NCBI GenBank assembly: GCA_030512335.1 | Contig: JAULSU010000008.1 | Location: forward strand, 124,001-188,000 | Direction: 5' to 3' | From: Immersiella caudata | Taxonomy: Eukaryota; Ascomycota; Sordariomycetes; Sordariales; Lasiosphaeriaceae | Length of the DNA: 64,000 nucleotides | Part shown: positions 33,384-44,962 of the stretch, piece after piece | Layout: the number at the start of each line of letters is the position of its first letter | Position numbering within the stretch: position 1 is the first letter of the stretch | Translations under genes and position numbers: made by a program | Notes under the pieces: model-generated | Told to the model about the DNA's origin: nothing | Database searches by the model: none | Seen by the model: the letters and a program-made list of their open reading frames with translations, nothing else

Positions 33384-34235
33384 GTCTCGAACAATGTCCA
33401 TCAATACTTCCTCAAGCGTTGGCCCTGGCGCGGCGAGCCGGTGCGCCAAAAGATCCCGTAGCAAGGTCTCGCTATTTGGCATTGCTACAACTATTTAGAC
33501 TCGCTGGAGGATTGCATCGAGCCGGGAGCAATGCTGTGCACTATACTATCCCCCACCGACGGTACGTGCTCCCTCAGATAAGATGAAGGTGTTGCTGACC
33601 GACTGCCGCAGATGAGCTTGAGCACTTGTCCCTGGAGGACGGCGCGAAGCTCATCGACCGCATCATTGGGCTCGTGAAGAAGGATTTCCCTCACAACCTG
33701 GACGCCCCCGAGGAGTGGATGATGCAAGAGATCTGGGAACGCATGCAGGCAAATTCGACAGCAGCCTGACCCGTGAGATCGAAGAACCCGCCTTCGTCGT
33801 TTGGCGGTCCCAAGTCACCCCTGAGAGGCTCAAGCCGAAGACGCTGAAGTCATACTTTACGTATCGTGAGCTGGACATTGCTTCGGGGTATGTTCAGTTT
33901 CTATCATTGGCTTGAAGGGAGATATTTACCGTTGATACAGACTTCTCCTGGCTCTTCAACGCTGGAGCATGGCCCAACACACATCAGCCCCGCTGAGCTC
34001 GAGCGGACTCGAGAAATCGAAAAGAATTACAGCAACTTCATCACCTCCATCAACAACGTCTACAGTCACGACAAGGAGATCTTAGCAGCCAAGAAGCTGC
34101 ATGTAGAGGGCGGCTTCCTCTGCTCGGCCGTGCAAGCCATCGCCGATGAGACCAGTCTTCCACCGCAGCTGACTAGGGGGGGTTCTTTGGCGCATGATTT
34201 GGGAATGGGAAAAGAATCACGAGTAGATGGTTGAG
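33384..34235 (+). pseudogene. Class I terpene synthase pseudogene
   Basis: Read across frames, this matches fungal sesquiterpene-type synthases. The order is VHQYFLKRWPW, an in-frame TAG at 33459, then LAIWHCYNYLDS, the metal-binding DDELE spanning a plausible 50-nt intron (33562-33611), LEDGAKLIDRI and MQEIWERMQA. A frameshift near 33750 leads to EEPAFVVWRSQ and YFTYRELDIA. After a second intron comes LLLALQRWSM, then a frameshift to SPAELERTREIEKNYSNFITSINNVYSHDKE (the NSE motif, 34052-34078), FLCSAVQAIADETSL, and VLWRMIWEWEKNH before a stop. Both metal-binding motifs survive, but at least one stop and two to three frameshifts disable it. The reading is mine and no search was possible. Confidence 0.72.
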
Positions 34236-34493
34236 GGTCTGATCACGTAGGGAGGTATATCGCGAGACCATTCCACTTTTCTGGATGGGATGAAGGCGCA
34301 GTTGAGTGGGACGGAGGCATGGAGTCGCACAACTTTAAGATATCTGGTGTGATTAACCAAGTTTGTGTGCCTACCACAGAATTTCTAAGGCTAAACTAGA
34401 TTTTATGTCTTGAAACCAAAGAAGCCCGAACTGGTGAAATGTCACAACGGCAGCCGCCTGGCTTGACAGGTACGATTGATTCGTACATACCTA
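34236..34493. other. Short spacer
   Basis: About 260 bases between the terpene synthase relic and the 3' end of the next gene; nothing seen. Confidence 0.5.
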
Positions 34494-37400
34494 TCAGAGA
34501 ATGATTCTCTGTGGCATATGAGGTTCTGGATCAGTGTAATCCCGTACCAAGCAATCCCAGCACAGCTTGTCAGCTCCTTCTTCCAACACCCCCAGCGCGT
34601 GCCCGTGCCCCTCTTGGGTGATAAGGCAAACGGCTGCGAGCCTTGCCACCCAGTTGCTGTTTGTTTTCAGGATTCCGATACAGGGTGGAGGATCGAGGAG
34701 TTCGTCCCATGAACCGATTGACACGGCATTTTCGATGCCAAGCTGCATGTCTGTCGGCGGTTTCCCTGCCAAGTCTTCCTTGGTGGAACAGGAGCATGAT
34801 ACAATGATTGGGGGTTCCCGCTCGACACCCAGCACGTTGATGTCTGCCACCCAGCGCCCCTTATCCTGAACAGAAACGACAGCTTCGAGCAGGAAGATCT
34901 CCTGGTCGATTTCGCCAGTGGTGCCGCATTCAAGGGGCACCTTCCACGTCGTGAACGAGAGGTGCAGAGATGTGCTCCGGAACCCGTCAGCAATCAGTTC
35001 ATCCCCAATGTTATACGGCGAGTGGGAGACGACCGACGCGTCATGTCCCGGGGCTCGGACACGTGGATCCTCTGGGAGCACCATGCACACGACACCAGCG
35101 TGACCGACATTGCCGACCATGTGGCGGATGCCCGCGCGTGGCAACCGCGAGCCAGGACCGGAGAGCAGCATCTCGGCCACAAATATGGAATCCTCCGAAC
35201 ATAGGGCGACTACATCGGCCAGTAGGAATGGATCGATGTTGAAGCGACCCGATTCGAACATGGCGAGGCAAGCAAAGGATTGTTCTCGCGAGAGCGACGC
35301 CATGTGTTGTTCCAAGGGAATCCTGATGATATCCCGAAACTGGCTTGTGAAGCTGCTGTCAGTCTGATCAACGTTCTGAATCCGCAGAGGCAGCCAGCGA
35401 GACTTAATCAGCTCCATCTCTACAACCTGGAGAGAGACGGTGGCTCTAGGAAGGGCGCTGTAGACCTCGCTCGCAATCTCCAGCGCCCGCAAGGATAGTG
35501 ACCAGCTTCGAGGGTGGCGGTGGTGGGAGCTGATCATGGAGAAGTAGCTGGTCGGATCGTAGTCTTCCACCGTGGTATTGTGAGCGGCCGTCGTGATGAA
35601 GAACGTGTCGGTAAGCGCGTCAGGTGTCGTTTCACGCTTCCGTTTATTAGTTCGGTGGACATTACGACGCGGACTTGTCTCCAGTGGCATGGCCTAGTAG
35701 GTTGGCATTCGGTGTCAGCATTCCCTGAGTACCTAGATCACTTCGAAAGAGCTGTCACTTACGCTCACGAGAGCAAGTAGATACGCGCAGATGTGGTTGG
35801 GCGATGGGGTGGCCCGAAGCCACGAGAGAGCGTCCGCGGGCGAGACAAGTTGGCCCGGCCCCGACTGGGACAGCGCCAAATTTCCCATGCACACGTCATA
35901 CATGGGCTCCTTGACCCAGACATGATAGAACTCGGTGAGCTGCGACCACGGGCCGTAAACGTGTTTGATGATGACGTCCCGGGATATTGTTCCCGCCAAC
36001 AGATTCGGGGGATTTTTCCAGGTGAACTCGTTCTTGCCTTTAGCGCCAGTTCCATAGGGCTGAAGCATATCTCCCTCCTCGGTTACGATCATGCACTTCT
36101 CCCCGATTGCCTCCAGCTGGGCCTTCCTTGACTCAAGCAGTCGCTGTATGAATTCTCGGCGGGGCTGATCGTCCGGGAGTTCAATGTGCAACCATCTTAT
36201 GTTCTTCTTCCCTGGGTTGAGTTGTGGCCCGCTAGGTCCGCGATCTGCCAGGTGTTCGTCGACGGGGTAAATCGTGGCCCATTCGGTATAGTCCTCGCTG
36301 GCAATCGTGGCGTCATATGTTATGACGCAATCTTGGGCATTCAGCTGCAGCCCACGACAAATATGACGAAAGTACTCGATAGCCCCATCGGGATCATTAT
36401 CGCGGCTCAGCGATCTCATGATGCGGATGTTCCCCAGCCCCAAGAAGGGGGGGTAATAGTTCTGGATGCTCTTGCCGCCGAGGAACTTAGCGCCCCGTCT
36501 CCACCCATAGTTTACCAACATGGTAGCCACTTTACCTTTCTCCCCGTCCAAACCGGTAGCAGCTGAGCATAGGCGGGCCAGCCAGGATAGCTGTGGGAGC
36601 TGGCCGAGACGGGCCTTACCCAGCTTACGGCCCAGCTCCTCGAACCACTGAAGCGCAACGTCAAAACTTGCATACGGGATATCCCACTGGCGGAAGATGG
36701 TGCCTAGCGCGACGAGCCATAGCTGAGAGATGTTGACCCGGCTCAGCTGCTCATTGCTGCGGACGGCGACGGGGTCTCCGTAAAACTTGAGGTGAGACAA
36801 AGCCAAGGACCAGCGCACAAAGTTGTCTGATGGCTGCCCCTTGTATTCGAGACCGACGCTGAGAATTGCCGACGAGGGGAAAAGGGGGTCCTTGAACGAT
36901 ACTTTGGTAGCTTGGGTCTGAAACACTAACAAGTCCGGGTAGAGGTGCCAGGCTGATATGCCCCTGATGACGGCCCGGTCACAGGCCTCTTGAGGGAGGT
37001 TGTCAAGCAGCTTCTCCAGCACCTCCATAGCCCGAGTCCACGTTGCGATGACGGTCTCATACGTGTTTGCGCCTCTGGGGTACGGAACTGTGAGGTTTTC
37101 GGCAATGAGGGCGAATTGGGTCCGCCTGACCATCATGCAGGTGCCAGCTCTGCGGAGCCAGGACCGCGCGCTGGCGTCCCATGACGCTAGCTCGGCGCGC
37201 GTGTAGGGCTGCTGAGAGGCGGCGGAGGTGTGAGGATTAGTGAGCTTCCCCTCGTCCAAATCCTGCTGAACTTGCCGCTTCCTGTGCTCGACGAGCTCGA
37301 ACCAGATGGCTGTTGCCGCCTTGGCGTCCCACGCATCTGCCAGCATGCATGCGAGGAGGTGCACGCAGATGGCCGAGGGTCCTGATGTCGCTGCTGCCCA

Positions 37401-37760
37401 AATAGTCGTGCAATCGGCCCCGATGAAAGCCTGAAAGGGGCCATCGCTCTCGGTACCCTGGGGGTTCACATCCGGATGAGATAAGATGTCCGAAACGCGG
37501 CGGCCGTACGCCTTGATGAGCTTGGGTGTGCTTGGGATGGTTTCGTGGAAGAGGAAGCCAAGTGTGCACGCGGTTCGGTGGGCCTGACCCGTCTCTGCTT
37601 CTCTCCGTCTTCCTCTGGTCAGAGCGGAACCGATGGGGAGGAATTCCGGTGACGGGTTACAGCGCCAGAGTGAGAAGTCCAGGTTGATGTTCACAAGCGC
37701 TACTGTGTTTTCGTTGACGGCCGACACAGCGGAGTTTGAGATCCTTCCTAACGATGCCAT
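34494..37760 (-). CDS. Large protein of unknown function (1065 residues)
   Basis: Two exons, 37760-35763 (666 codons) and 35693-34494 (400 codons with stop), joined across a 69-nt intron (GTAAGT...CTGAC...CTAG, phase 0). Without the intron they look like two separate genes; the clean junction argues for one. The N-terminal part starts LVNINLDFSLWRC and contains GADCTTIWAAATSGPSAICVHLLACMLADAWDAKAATAIW. The middle is helical (DNFVRWSLALSHLKFYGDPVAV). The second exon begins with a basic patch (RTNKRKRE) and is globular. No signal peptide or membrane segment was found. I recognise the type as one that recurs in ascomycete genomes as hypothetical proteins, but no function is known to me. The strand is opposite to the terpene synthase relic. 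Confidence 0.75.
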
Positions 37761-39560
37761 TTCGAGCAGCGGACAGGGTAAGATAAAGGATTAAGAGGTA
37801 AATTGACTCCGTAACAGGTGGAGGCTGATGTGTTGGCGACGAGGCGACTCACTGCAGGGGGCTGGCCTCAAACACTTCCGCAACCAAACGAGGGAAACAA
37901 GCGGCCAAGATGGGATCTTCTGGCCACGAGAGCTCGATGAAAAACTAACTTCTGAAGACTCGACGAAGAGGGGAAGCCAAGTCTGGCTGTGCAGAGCGGG
38001 GTAAATGTTGCTGAGCTCACGCAGAAAATTGACGGGGCTACCAATGAGATGCTCTGGAAGACCCGACATATATCTGCACTATCACTGCCGGTCGGGCGAA
38101 TAAATGCCCCAATACGGTGGGCAACGCGTCGAATTATCATTCTCTAATACCCCAAGAATAACTGGTGTTTACGCCTGTGTACTTGTAGTTGACACCACTA
38201 AAAAACAAAGTGCGGCTCCAGGGCGAAGAACCATCAGTGGTGCCTACCTAGGTGCCACATTAAGGAAGGGCTAATAGGCAACTGAGGTGTGGTGCTTGAA
38301 TATAGAACGAGCTATAAATGACCTGGAAACAATTAAATGGATGGGTAGGGAATTTTACTTGTTGGGCATGGTAAACAACACCGAGTCCTTCGTTCTAGCA
38401 TACCTACCTGGTACCTCTCAAACGGCAACGGCTTAAACGGCGCCCTCACCTCCCTCCCATTATACCCCATCGTTGTCCAATGCGCCGCAACGCGTCGCTT
38501 GTGGTGTTCAAACAGGAACTGCTAAAAGACCCTGACGGCCGACTCCAGTGCTCCTACGGCAAAAACGTGATGGGTCGAGGGGGCTTCGGCAATGACGATG
38601 TGTTTCTCTCGGATAGGCTAAGTGCCTAATGCTTGGTCCTACACCCCCTGAACAGACCTCTCTCGTCTGTGGCCTTGGCGGGTGTGGAACTTGTGGCGGA
38701 GCGCGTCATTAAGCTTGCGAGCAGTGGAAGTGCAGTTGCAAAGTGCCTTGTCTTTTTGAAAGTGAGGTCCGGAGATAAGAAGTGCAAAAGAAACGGCCCC
38801 GTTGGGCCCAGAGCGCGGAGCCGATGGACCCCCTGCTCGCGGTGGCTTGGCTAGGCGCCAAGCCACCCCCCAGATTTTGACAGCGGGCTAACTACACAGA
38901 CAACGCAAATAAAGAAACAACACCACGGGCCTCGCACGTACACATGCACGGCGAGGTCGCGCTTCGTGCATCTCTCGTCAACATAATGGGCAAAGAAGTT
39001 AACTGCATTATCAGCGGACGAAAGAGACGGGCTGTCCTGCTCAGAAGCAAAGGTACCGCCCAACTCAACACTCCCTAGTGCGGGACGACCCCCGACCGCC
39101 GAATCCCCGGGCCGGCGGCGGCGCGTCAAATCAGAGGCCGACGGATAGTGGGGCCGCATCCACATCCGGACGCCAATCCGGCCCGCCCCTCTCAGGCCCT
39201 CCCTCCCGCGCAGACGGACAAATGAAGATTTTCCACTTCGTGCACGGTACCTGCCATGCGACGCTGAAAAGAGTTTGGATAGACAGCGAGCCATCTTGCG
39301 TCGTGGAGCTACTGCATTCCCTCTCGATGTCACGGCCACGTCCAGAATGCGATTCCTGGTTTACATTCCCATAAATGGGGGTCGAAGTCGGTTCTGGACC
39401 GGGGTGTCCGTCAGGCTTGTCCTACTTCATTTTGAGGGCAAACAGGAAGATATTCGAGAAAGCAGCTTCAATTGCTAGTGGCCGCTATTTACTTTCCATT
39501 TTGGCTCCAGCTGTATCAATGGTTGGCCTGGAGCCGTGGCTTCAGTGCTACCCCCACACT
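37761..39560. other. Intergenic, nothing recognised
   Basis: About 1.8 kb. Near 38236-38260 and 38400-38415 are loose TACCTACCT/AGGTGCC words. Long minus-strand frames (38851-39339) are Arg/Ser-rich and typical of non-coding GC-rich DNA. Confidence 0.45.
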
Positions 39561-41190
39561 GGGCCAACGGTACATGGTCGGTGGGCGGGGCCGACACCAG
39601 CACGTCTTCCGTTCTCAAAGTCGCCCAAACGACGACGAGAAAGCCCACGATCGCCGTGGTAGCGCCATCGATTGCTCTGTTCCTCTGGTTTTGGGTCGCT
39701 TATCAGACCTCACCCCTGAGAAAACAACCTGGCCCCTTCCTCGCGGGCAGTGATCACTTCTCCCAGTTTCGTTGGTGTGGCTGACGATCTTTAGGATTCA
39801 CGAATCTATGGAGGCTGTGGCAGGTTGTATCGGCGGATTACGCTCATCGCATGAAGAAATTGCATGAGGTACGGACCGGTCGTTCGCATCGGGCCAAATC
39901 TCCTCGATCTTGACCTTCCAGAGATTTTGAGGGTTGTATACAACACGGATGGAAAATGGATCAAGGTAATTATTTTCAAGACGGTGTCATAGATACTTTG
40001 GGATCTGGGAGCAGCGACTACCATGATGCCGGCCAGCGCGACTTGTACAACAGCAGCTCGATCACTGGTGGCAAGATTACATACCACACATGTTCAGCGA
40101 AACCGACAATGTCGAACACCCACGACTGAAGCGACCCGTCGTCCGCCACTACTCAGTGCCCAGCATCTTGGCCATGGAACCGCACATGAACAATGTCATC
40201 TCCGGCTTCCTCGGCCATCTGCAGAAGCGCTACGTTGAGCTAAACAAGGTATGCGAGTTTGGCGAATGGTTGGGATACTGTAAGTCTAACTCTCAACCCC
40301 CTTCGGGCCTTGCTGCGAGACGCCACTGACACAATTAGACGGCTGGGATTTCCTCGGCATCGTAACCCTCAGCAAAAAGTTCGGCTACATGAAAGAAGGA
40401 AAAGACATTGACGGCACCCTCGTCGTCGCCGACCAGTCCATCGACTAACTCGGCCTTTGCGGCCAGATGCCCTGGCTTGACTACTGGCTCGACAAAACCC
40501 GTGTACACCCTCGGCCCGCCCAACATCGCTAACGTCACCAACCTCGCCATCCAAAGTATGACGGCCCGACTCAAAGGCGAAGACAAAAACTTCAACCCCG
40601 AAATGCCCGATCTTCCTCCAGTACTTTATCGAATCCAAATCCACCCACCCCGATATCGTCGACGAAGGTAAAATCATTGGGTACCTGATGCTCGACCTCA
40701 TCGCCGACGTCGACGCCGACACCACCGCCATCACCATGCGCGCGCTGTTCTACCACACCCTCAAGAACCCCCGCGTCTAGACCAAAGCTCCAATTCGAAA
40801 TCCGCTGCCAATTCCCCCATTTCACACCCGTGCCGCACGCTAAAGTCCGCTCCTTACCCTACCTAGACAGCGTCATCCGCGAAACCCTCCGCTACCACCC
40901 CGCCGTGTCCATAATCATGGAACGCATCGTCCCCGCCGGAGGCCTCACACTGCCAGGTGGCTCCTTCATCCCCGCAGGCATGAACCCATACATTGTCGGG
41001 CACAATAAATCCATATTTGGGGATGACGCAAACGAGTTTAATCCCGACAGGTGGCTGCAAAGGGAGGGGGGGACGGATTGGAGTATGGCGAGCGCATGAA
41101 GGTGTGGAATACGGCGCATCTGACGTTTGGTGGGGGGTCGAGGATTTGTCTGTGGGGGAATTTGAGTCCGAGGGGTGGGTGATGACTGGG
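39561..41190 (+). pseudogene. Cytochrome P450 pseudogene (pisatin demethylase-like type)
   Basis: P450 sequence in broken frames. It starts with an N-terminal anchor and hinge (SIALFLWFWVAYQTSPLRKQPGPFLAG), then LWRLWQVVSADYAHRM, a 2-nt loss, PVVRIGPNLLDLDLPEILRVVY, FSETDNVEHPRLKRPVVRHYS, and an intron near 40275-40340. GWDFLGIVTLSKKFGYMKEG then meets a TAG near 40446. Next come FIES and IIGYLMLDLIADVDADTTAI (I-helix), a TAG near 40778, YLDSVIRETLRYHPAVS (ExxR) and NPDRW. A frameshift leads to the haem loop FGGGSRICLWGNLS, where the expected LGKN is damaged. Several stops and frameshifts show it is dead. It is a different subfamily from the intact P450 at 2943-4734. Confidence 0.82.
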
Positions 41191-43003
41191 ATTGATATTG
41201 GCCGATTTCTTGGCCTGATTGTAGTGACCGTCTTGGGCCTCTCGGCCGGACTTTTCCGTTAGGCAATGTACATATCTGGGGGTATGTCTGTGGAGGCCTC
41301 CAGGATCAAAGACTGGTGGCAGGTTAGAGTGGTCACGGGGTGTGAATTTGGATATCCAGGAGTTGCTGGTGCCCCTTTCCTGATGATGCATCCTAACATG
41401 TGAGTACCACGGAGTGTCATCGCTGGTGCCTGTGCGCAATACAGGTTGTCGCGGCGCCCATTGTTTTCAGGGCGCATGCACTGGGGCCCTGGCTGGTTAT
41501 GCTTGCCCTTCTCTTCATCACAGGCTATGGTCGTACGGCGTATGGAGCTAGCCTGCTCTCGGCACGCTCGGTACGTTTTCAGGCCTTCTTTCACTGGTTT
41601 ATCTCGAGTTTAAACAGAGGGACATTCTGCAAGCGAGGAACGAGACCAGTAGAACTTTTTGACAATATCCCAGCGTAAAAGGAGCAGTTCGAGTCTTGTG
41701 ATCTGGAGTCTGCCCAACCGTCAGCCTCACCTGCCCCCAACCGTTTAGTGTATTAGATGGCTCGCCAAGCGGCTGACCTCCCCTTTCTATGTCAACGATG
41801 CTGCGCCAGATGCCGCCCCTGGTACCGACATTCTGGTTTGGAATAAAAATTCGAGTTCTCGCTGCGTCATATACCGAGCCCAATCATACAGTATTGCCGA
41901 TCAGATCACAAAATGCAGGTCGTGCCTCACATGCAGCCCTAATACCGGAAGCTCATGTGGGGGAGCGGCGCAGAGCTTCACCAGACACTTGGAGAAATGG
42001 GCTATCGTTTTATGCCTGGATGGGGCACAAACAGGTTTCGGCATGCCCATGCCAAGGGATGCCCGGAGTCAGCACTTTAATTGCACTCCGTGCCCTCGGG
42101 TGACGTTGCAGTTTGGAGCGGAGCCAGCGGAGCCAAGTCCGCAATGGCTGGGAGGCTGTTTTAGCGTATCTGTCCGCATGAAGGAGTCTGAAGGTCAGCA
42201 AGGTGAGCGCACAGCCCCGCGGCGTTGATTTACTGGTTTTGGAATACTTGAGAAAAAAAGAGGCACCAACACAGAGACTCACGGGGGCCAATTGGTTTGC
42301 CGAAATGCGTCCTGGAATGGCAGGATCCTTGATTGCCGTATCGAGGGAAGAAACGCCGGCTCAAGCCAGGATCCTCCGAAAAATGTACCGCCAAGAACCA
42401 TCTAAATCAGAATCTGCCCCCCCCCCCAAAAGGATTTAACGCTAGCCGCAACTAACAGCCCACGCCATCGACTACGGAAATCCTTCGCTGTTGGACTAGG
42501 CATAGGGCGGGATGTCGGAGTGGCAATGCCCGGTCGCTTTTAGGGCCTAGGGCCTCCCAATTGACGAATACTTCGATCTCGTTGGAGGCGCAACAAAGTG
42601 TTGTTGGTCGTCGGGGCTGCTCGTGCCCCAATGAGGTCAGTCCTCAATGGATTTGGTGACGCGCTAGCCCTACTCCCTCACCTTAAGAGCTGCCTCGATC
42701 CTACCCGGACGATGGTGGGGCCAATCCTGCAAGTCAGTGCTCTTTTTGCGCAGCGATCCACCCCAAAACGTCTAGATCAATTCCGGCTCCCAGAACAACG
42801 GAAAACGCCGGCTCCGAGAATTACCATTATTCGACCATCAACACCCAGCTGTCACTCGACCTTGAGGCTAACCCTAGTATCAGCGTCCCTCTCCAGCCCT
42901 TTCGATTCATGGAGTTTCGATCGCCCACGTCTCTTCTCTCCTAGCCACTCTTGTCCGGTGTGTCACAGCACCTGAGCTTCGATCACCAGCAAATTCCCTC
43001 AAA
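41191..43003. other. Intergenic; poly-C run, nothing else
   Basis: About 1.8 kb with no supported gene. Bases 42417-42427 are an 11-base C run. The last 250 bases are pyrimidine-rich and probably the promoter and leader of the gene at 43004. Confidence 0.45.
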
Positions 43004-43708
43004 ATGAGTCTCCTCAATCGCTTCCACTATGAGAAATTGCACGGTGACAATCAAGAAAAAAAGTCGTCGCTGCTTTACCGCGTCGCACGCTGTCTATTAC
43101 CTTTCCTCGCAACCGCTCTTGTCCTCTTCCCTATTTTGCGGTCCTGGCACAACGGAAACCTCTCATCTTGCAACTTCTCGAATTCGGGAAGTTCAAGTCC
43201 TCCCCCGGTTCACAATTCCTGTGGATCAGCACCATCAGAAGCCAGATCACGCGGCTGCCACTTCGACATCCTCTCCTTTGCGTGGCAAACACACGAATGC
43301 TTTGACGCCGAACTTATGGATACTTTCATTGCCTACGACAATTGGACTTTTTACACGCAGCCGAACCGTACAAGCGAGACGGTTGATCTCGGCACTGCGC
43401 TGAAAGGAGAGATGTCTCTGTTTGTGGATTGGAAATATCACGTCACGCATTGTACTTTCATGTGGATGCAAATGCACCGAGCATATGGGGTCAGGGGGTG
43501 GATTGATAGCCATTTGGATAGTTATGCGCATACAATGCATTGTCGGTGGGCTTTGTTGGAAACGGGGACAAAGATGGAGGAAGTGAATGTTGTGGCCGCG
43601 GTGAAATATCCTAGGTGCAGGAGGGCCACCTCAGGGGAGAAGAGAAGAGAGGAGAGCTTCAGAAATGGTGAAAATGGGCACGGAGTTCATGGGATGTATT
43701 CGCTGTAG
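43004..43708 (+). CDS. Single-pass membrane protein with two HxxHC motifs (UstYa-like)
   Basis: Single exon, 234 residues from the ATG at 43004. A cytosolic basic N-terminus is followed by one membrane helix (about 28-47, VARCLLPFLATALVLFPIL), then an extracytosolic domain with FDILSFAWQTHECFDAELMDTFIAYDNWTFY. It carries two H-x-x-H-C motifs, HVTHC at 146-150 (in WKYHVTHCTFMWMQMHRAY) and HTMHC at 176-180. The layout (N-terminal anchor plus two HxxHC motifs) is that of UstYa/DUF3328 oxidases, but the surrounding sequence is divergent, so the link is an inference. It is convergent with, and 225 bases from, a clear UstYa-family gene. An oxidase or metal-binding role in the secretory pathway is possible. 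Confidence 0.7.
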   Translation: MSLLNRFHYEKLHGDNQEKKSSLLYRVARCLLPFLATALVLFPILRSWHNGNLSSCNFSNSGSSSPPPVHNSCGSAPSEARSRGCHFDILSFAWQTHECFDAELMDTFIAYDNWTFYTQPNRTSETVDLGTALKGEMSLFVDWKYHVTHCTFMWMQMHRAYGVRGWIDSHLDSYAHTMHCRWALLETGTKMEEVNVVAAVKYPRCRRATSGEKRREESFRNGENGHGVHGMYSL

Positions 43709-43933
43709 ACAACAGAAATAAACCACAGGCATATTCTACCATGCTGTACTGTCGGGTGCTTCAAGGTCACTTCCACAGCCATGTAGAATTCTTACAATGC
43801 TGGGGCTATCCTCAAATCTCCAAAGAATGTAAGAAAGGAAGGACTATTAAACAAGACACTTGGGCAGAAGTCTGAACTGATGAGAATCAAGCAATATTGC
43901 TAACACCCTTCTAACCATGTCTCGTGTCATCGC

Positions 43934-44962
43934 TCAAGGCTGGTCACCTCCCTCCTTTGGATACACAGGCATCAACTTCTCATCCAACAACCCAAACTTC
44001 GGATGAGTCAACATCCTATCCTGCAACAGGAACGAACGATCTGATGTCCACTTGTACAGCCAGTCCCAGTTGACACACTTCCTCTCCGCAGGCGAGTCAG
44101 GCTTCGGCGCTGGCTTCTTGGGATCCCAGTGGAAGGTCCTCATGGAGGTGTCGCCATTGCACATGACAGACTCGAGGAGGCTCCAGATGCAATGTCCTGT
44201 GAATCGTCAGAACCGCAAGCATTTGGGGGGAGGAATCACGAACTGTAATGTCCCATCAACCCTTTATCGGCGGCTTGTTCCTCCCACGTCTTGTTGGCGT
44301 AGTACTCGGGATGGAGGAACCATCGGAAGCGCATCTGATATGGTTAGATCTAGTGGCATCAAGCACTCGGATTGACATACCAGACAGTGCAGCTCGTGGT
44401 ACATTGTGAGTGTGACGTAGTAGTCTCCCGATCCGTCGTTGACACGAACGGTAGAGCGGTTGCCCATGCTAGCTTCGTACCGTTCTGCTGGCACACGGGT
44501 ATTGAATGCTATTGGGATGTCAGTACTCCTCATGCCGGCGAGTTTCGGGCAACGTACGCTTGAACAGATCAAACCACGCGTCGTCGACCTCCGGGCTGGG
44601 TTCTCCGTAGACGAGATTGTGAACCCAGGAGTCGCCAGGCTGACCAGTCGTAGTGATGACGTATTCCTTTTCATCAGGATGTGGAACTAGAAGCGTCAGT
44701 CTTGGGCAGTCTCGGTGGCTTCGGTGGACTTACAACTCGACGCGGGCGCAGTAAGTTGATGAGGTCCCTGAACGGTCACCTTGGTGACCCAACTAATGCC
44801 CAGACTGTACAGCACAAGTGCCATGGTAGACAAAATGGAGTTCCGCAACGTGGGTTGCCATGGTTGCTTCGCGTTGGTATTGCTGTTTCCGAGCAACGAC
44901 CTCCCAGCTTCGCCGCTTTCCCTGGGGCTGTCATCTGGCAGTGGGAAATACTTTGAAGGCAT
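43934..44962 (-). CDS. UstYa-family (DUF3328) oxidase-like membrane protein
   Basis: Five exons, 44962-44734, 44686-44558, 44508-44381, 44334-44244 and 44196-43934, give 279 residues exactly. The introns are all GT...AG and short. It has one membrane helix (about 41-59) after a polar N-terminus. The DUF3328 signatures are present: WVHNLVYGEPSPEVDDAWFDLF, then YHELHCL (HELHC, 157-161), HPEYYANKTWEEQA and HYRHCIWSL (HYRHC, 191-195). Family members such as UstYa, UstYb and PhomYc act as oxidases or cyclases on Kex2-processed peptides in fungal dikaritin pathways; others serve unrelated clusters. All motif residues are intact. It is divergent from the repeat-precursor gene at 46236, with 1.27 kb between their start codons. 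Confidence 0.9.

Noticed and set aside
38851..39339. 162-codon minus-strand frame upstream of the P450 relic
   Set aside because: Arg/Ser/Gly-rich with no motif, signal or splice structure; typical of non-coding GC-rich DNA.
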